Positions 52,628 to 53,764 of a DNA stretch of 53,764 nucleotides are shown in pieces. The position numbers and the translations under genes were made by a program. The stretch is taken from NCBI GenBank assembly GCA_035652535.1, contig DASRDP010000006.1:1-53764 (forward strand). Direction: 5' to 3'. This DNA comes from Chloroflexota bacterium. GTDB taxonomy: Bacteria; Chloroflexota; UBA6077; SHYK01. Under the pieces are notes generated by a model that searched no databases, was not told where the DNA came from, and worked only from the letters and a program-made list of their open reading frames with translations. The first letter of the stretch is position 1. Every line of letters starts with the position of its first letter.

Positions 52628-53764
52628 CTATCGGCGAACGTCGATGGTCGTCAGCGCGACGCTGTCCCCGATTCGCACGACCTGGCCGCTCCTGCCCTGC
52701 TGGTAGGCAACCGCGCTCAGCGTGTAGGCGCCGGTCGCCGCCCCCTCCGGCACGACGATGGCCGCGCGATACTCCGTCTCCCCGGCGCGCGCTTCGAGCG
52801 GTCCATCCCAATGCCAGACGTCCGTTCCATCCGGCCCATCCAGCTCGACGAATAGCCGGTCGCCCCCGCCGGTATCGGACGCACCCTGAAGCGCATCGCC
52901 GTCCCCAGCAACCACCGTAGTCCCCCGAATTCGGAGACGCGCCCAGTCCCCGGGGCGCGCGGCCCACCTGTCGCTCGCCACGGAGCGGATTCGCAGATCG
53001 AGGGTCGACGCATCGACGACGCGTTCGCGAAGCGGGTCCGTTTCGCTCACGAGGTACGGACGAAGGACAGCCTTCTCGAACTGGAACACGGGCGCGGGAT
53101 ATGCATGGGCGTCGAGCCAGCCCGTCACAACGCCGGTGGGGTCTGCCGCGTCCGTCGCCGAATCGACGACCCAGAGGCGAGAATGGCTGCTCGTCAGGCG
53201 CTCGAGCCATCCGATTGATTCAGCAGGGATGAGCGGCACCGTCGACGCGATGATGTATCGATCCGGGAGTCCCCACCCGTAGCGCCGGTACAGCAGGTCT
53301 TGCCACGGGCCGTTCAGCACGATGGCGTCGTCGGGCTGCACGTGGGCCCTCAGCGCCGCCATCGCGGCGCCGTAGTCGCTGCGCATGTATCCGGCGTATG
53401 CGGGGCTCAGAAAGGCGAGGCTGACGCCCGCGATCACGACCCCTGCGGCGACCGCGGCGCGACGCGGCACAGCGGTCGCCGCCACGCCAAGGAGCGCGGC
53501 GAGAAAGGGCGTGGCGAGGGTGACGAATCGTGGGGCGTAGGCGCGCCCGATGATCATGAGCAACGGAACGGCGACCGTCGGAAGGAGGAAGGCGGAGATC
53601 GCGATGAGGCTGACGCGGCGACGCGATGCGAGGTCGGCTGCCAATGCGAGTCCGGGCGATGGTTCGGTGGCGGCGACAGACCTGGGCGCCGCGCCCCTGC
53701 CTGGGCGCGCCACGAGCAGCCCGGTTCCAGCGACCGCGACCATCATCCCAATCCCCGCCAGGAC
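52628..53764 (-). CDS. C-terminal part of a polytopic membrane glycosyltransferase-like protein (cut by window edge)
   Basis: The reading frame stays open to the end of the window, so the N-terminus is missing. The visible 378 or so residues start with several transmembrane segments (within about the first 120 residues), including LLMIIGRAYAPRFVTLATPFLAALLG, a pattern like the C-terminal membrane part of GT-C/ArnT-type enzymes. A soluble segment with DDAIVLNGPWQDLLYRRYG, typical of the extracytoplasmic portion of such proteins, follows. The end is beta-rich (about 245-370). Donor and acceptor are unknown. Confidence 0.65.
   Translation of the reverse strand, partial: VLAGIGMMVAVAGTGLLVARPGRGAAPRSVAATEPSPGLALAADLASRRRVSLIAISAFLLPTVAVPLLMIIGRAYAPRFVTLATPFLAALLGVAATAVPRRAAVAAGVVIAGVSLAFLSPAYAGYMRSDYGAAMAALRAHVQPDDAIVLNGPWQDLLYRRYGWGLPDRYIIASTVPLIPAESIGWLERLTSSHSRLWVVDSATDAADPTGVVTGWLDAHAYPAPVFQFEKAVLRPYLVSETDPLRERVVDASTLDLRIRSVASDRWAARPGDWARLRIRGTTVVAGDGDALQGASDTGGGDRLFVELDGPDGTDVWHWDGPLEARAGETEYRAAIVVPEGAATGAYTLSAVAYQQGRSGQVVRIGDSVALTTIDVRR

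Overview
The window is GC-rich bacterial DNA, densely packed with genes, with no plasmid, phage, insertion-sequence or CRISPR signature. It reads as ordinary chromosome. The gene content fits a Chloroflexota-like lineage: a four-domain S1 protein, a YacL-type PIN/TRAM protein, ThyX instead of ThyA in what is visible, a long T-P-rich linker in an exported protein, GT-C membrane glycosyltransferases and a CHASE2 cyclase. This placement is inference; no rRNA gene is present to settle it.

Region 1 (about 0.2-15.6 kb, all minus strand) is a housekeeping block. Read in the direction of transcription it runs rpsP-khpA-rimM-recO-dnaX-ybaB-recR, then rpsA, then clpC-radA-yacL(PIN/TRAM)-ispD-ispF-cysE-cysS-rlmB. 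The second half reproduces the Bacillus clpC-radA-disA-yacL-ispDF-gltX-cysE-cysS-mrnC-rlmB order with disA, gltX, mrnC and the ctsR/mcsAB leader missing. Many junctions are 4-nt stop/start overlaps, so much of the block is probably translationally coupled.

Region 2 (15.8-30.2 kb) starts with a plus-strand site-2 protease with CBS domains. It continues on the minus strand with tldD-tldE-rnc-smc-ftsY-ffh and a short primary-type sigma factor. A lone MazG domain gene (plus) faces two tRNA genes (Ser-CGA, Pro-CGG) that follow argS. The classical rnc-smc-ftsY-ffh-rpsP string is therefore present but split by the sigma factor and the site-2 protease.

Region 3 (30.4-37.1 kb) is more accessory: an exported Ig-like protein, two tandem paralogous exported clan GH-A glycosidases, a double-length ThyX-like protein whose catalytic motif is split between its halves, and a GT-C mannosyltransferase-like membrane protein.

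Region 4 (37.1-53.8 kb) holds gltB (no gltD nearby), a selenocysteine tRNA with its own terminator, ylxP, lgt, two small membrane-protein genes, a HAD phosphatase coupled to a CHASE2-adenylate cyclase, and a minus-strand cluster nrdR / free-standing archaeal-type ThrRS editing domain / CPBP protease / SNase-like lipoprotein. It ends with RNase J and the 3' part of a membrane glycosyltransferase cut by the window edge.

No complete, clearly novel multi-gene system could be demonstrated. The best leads are the stand-alone archaeal-type tRNA-Thr editing domain in the nrdR cluster, the split-motif tandem ThyX, the catalytically degenerate SNase lipoprotein and the isolated tRNA-Sec.
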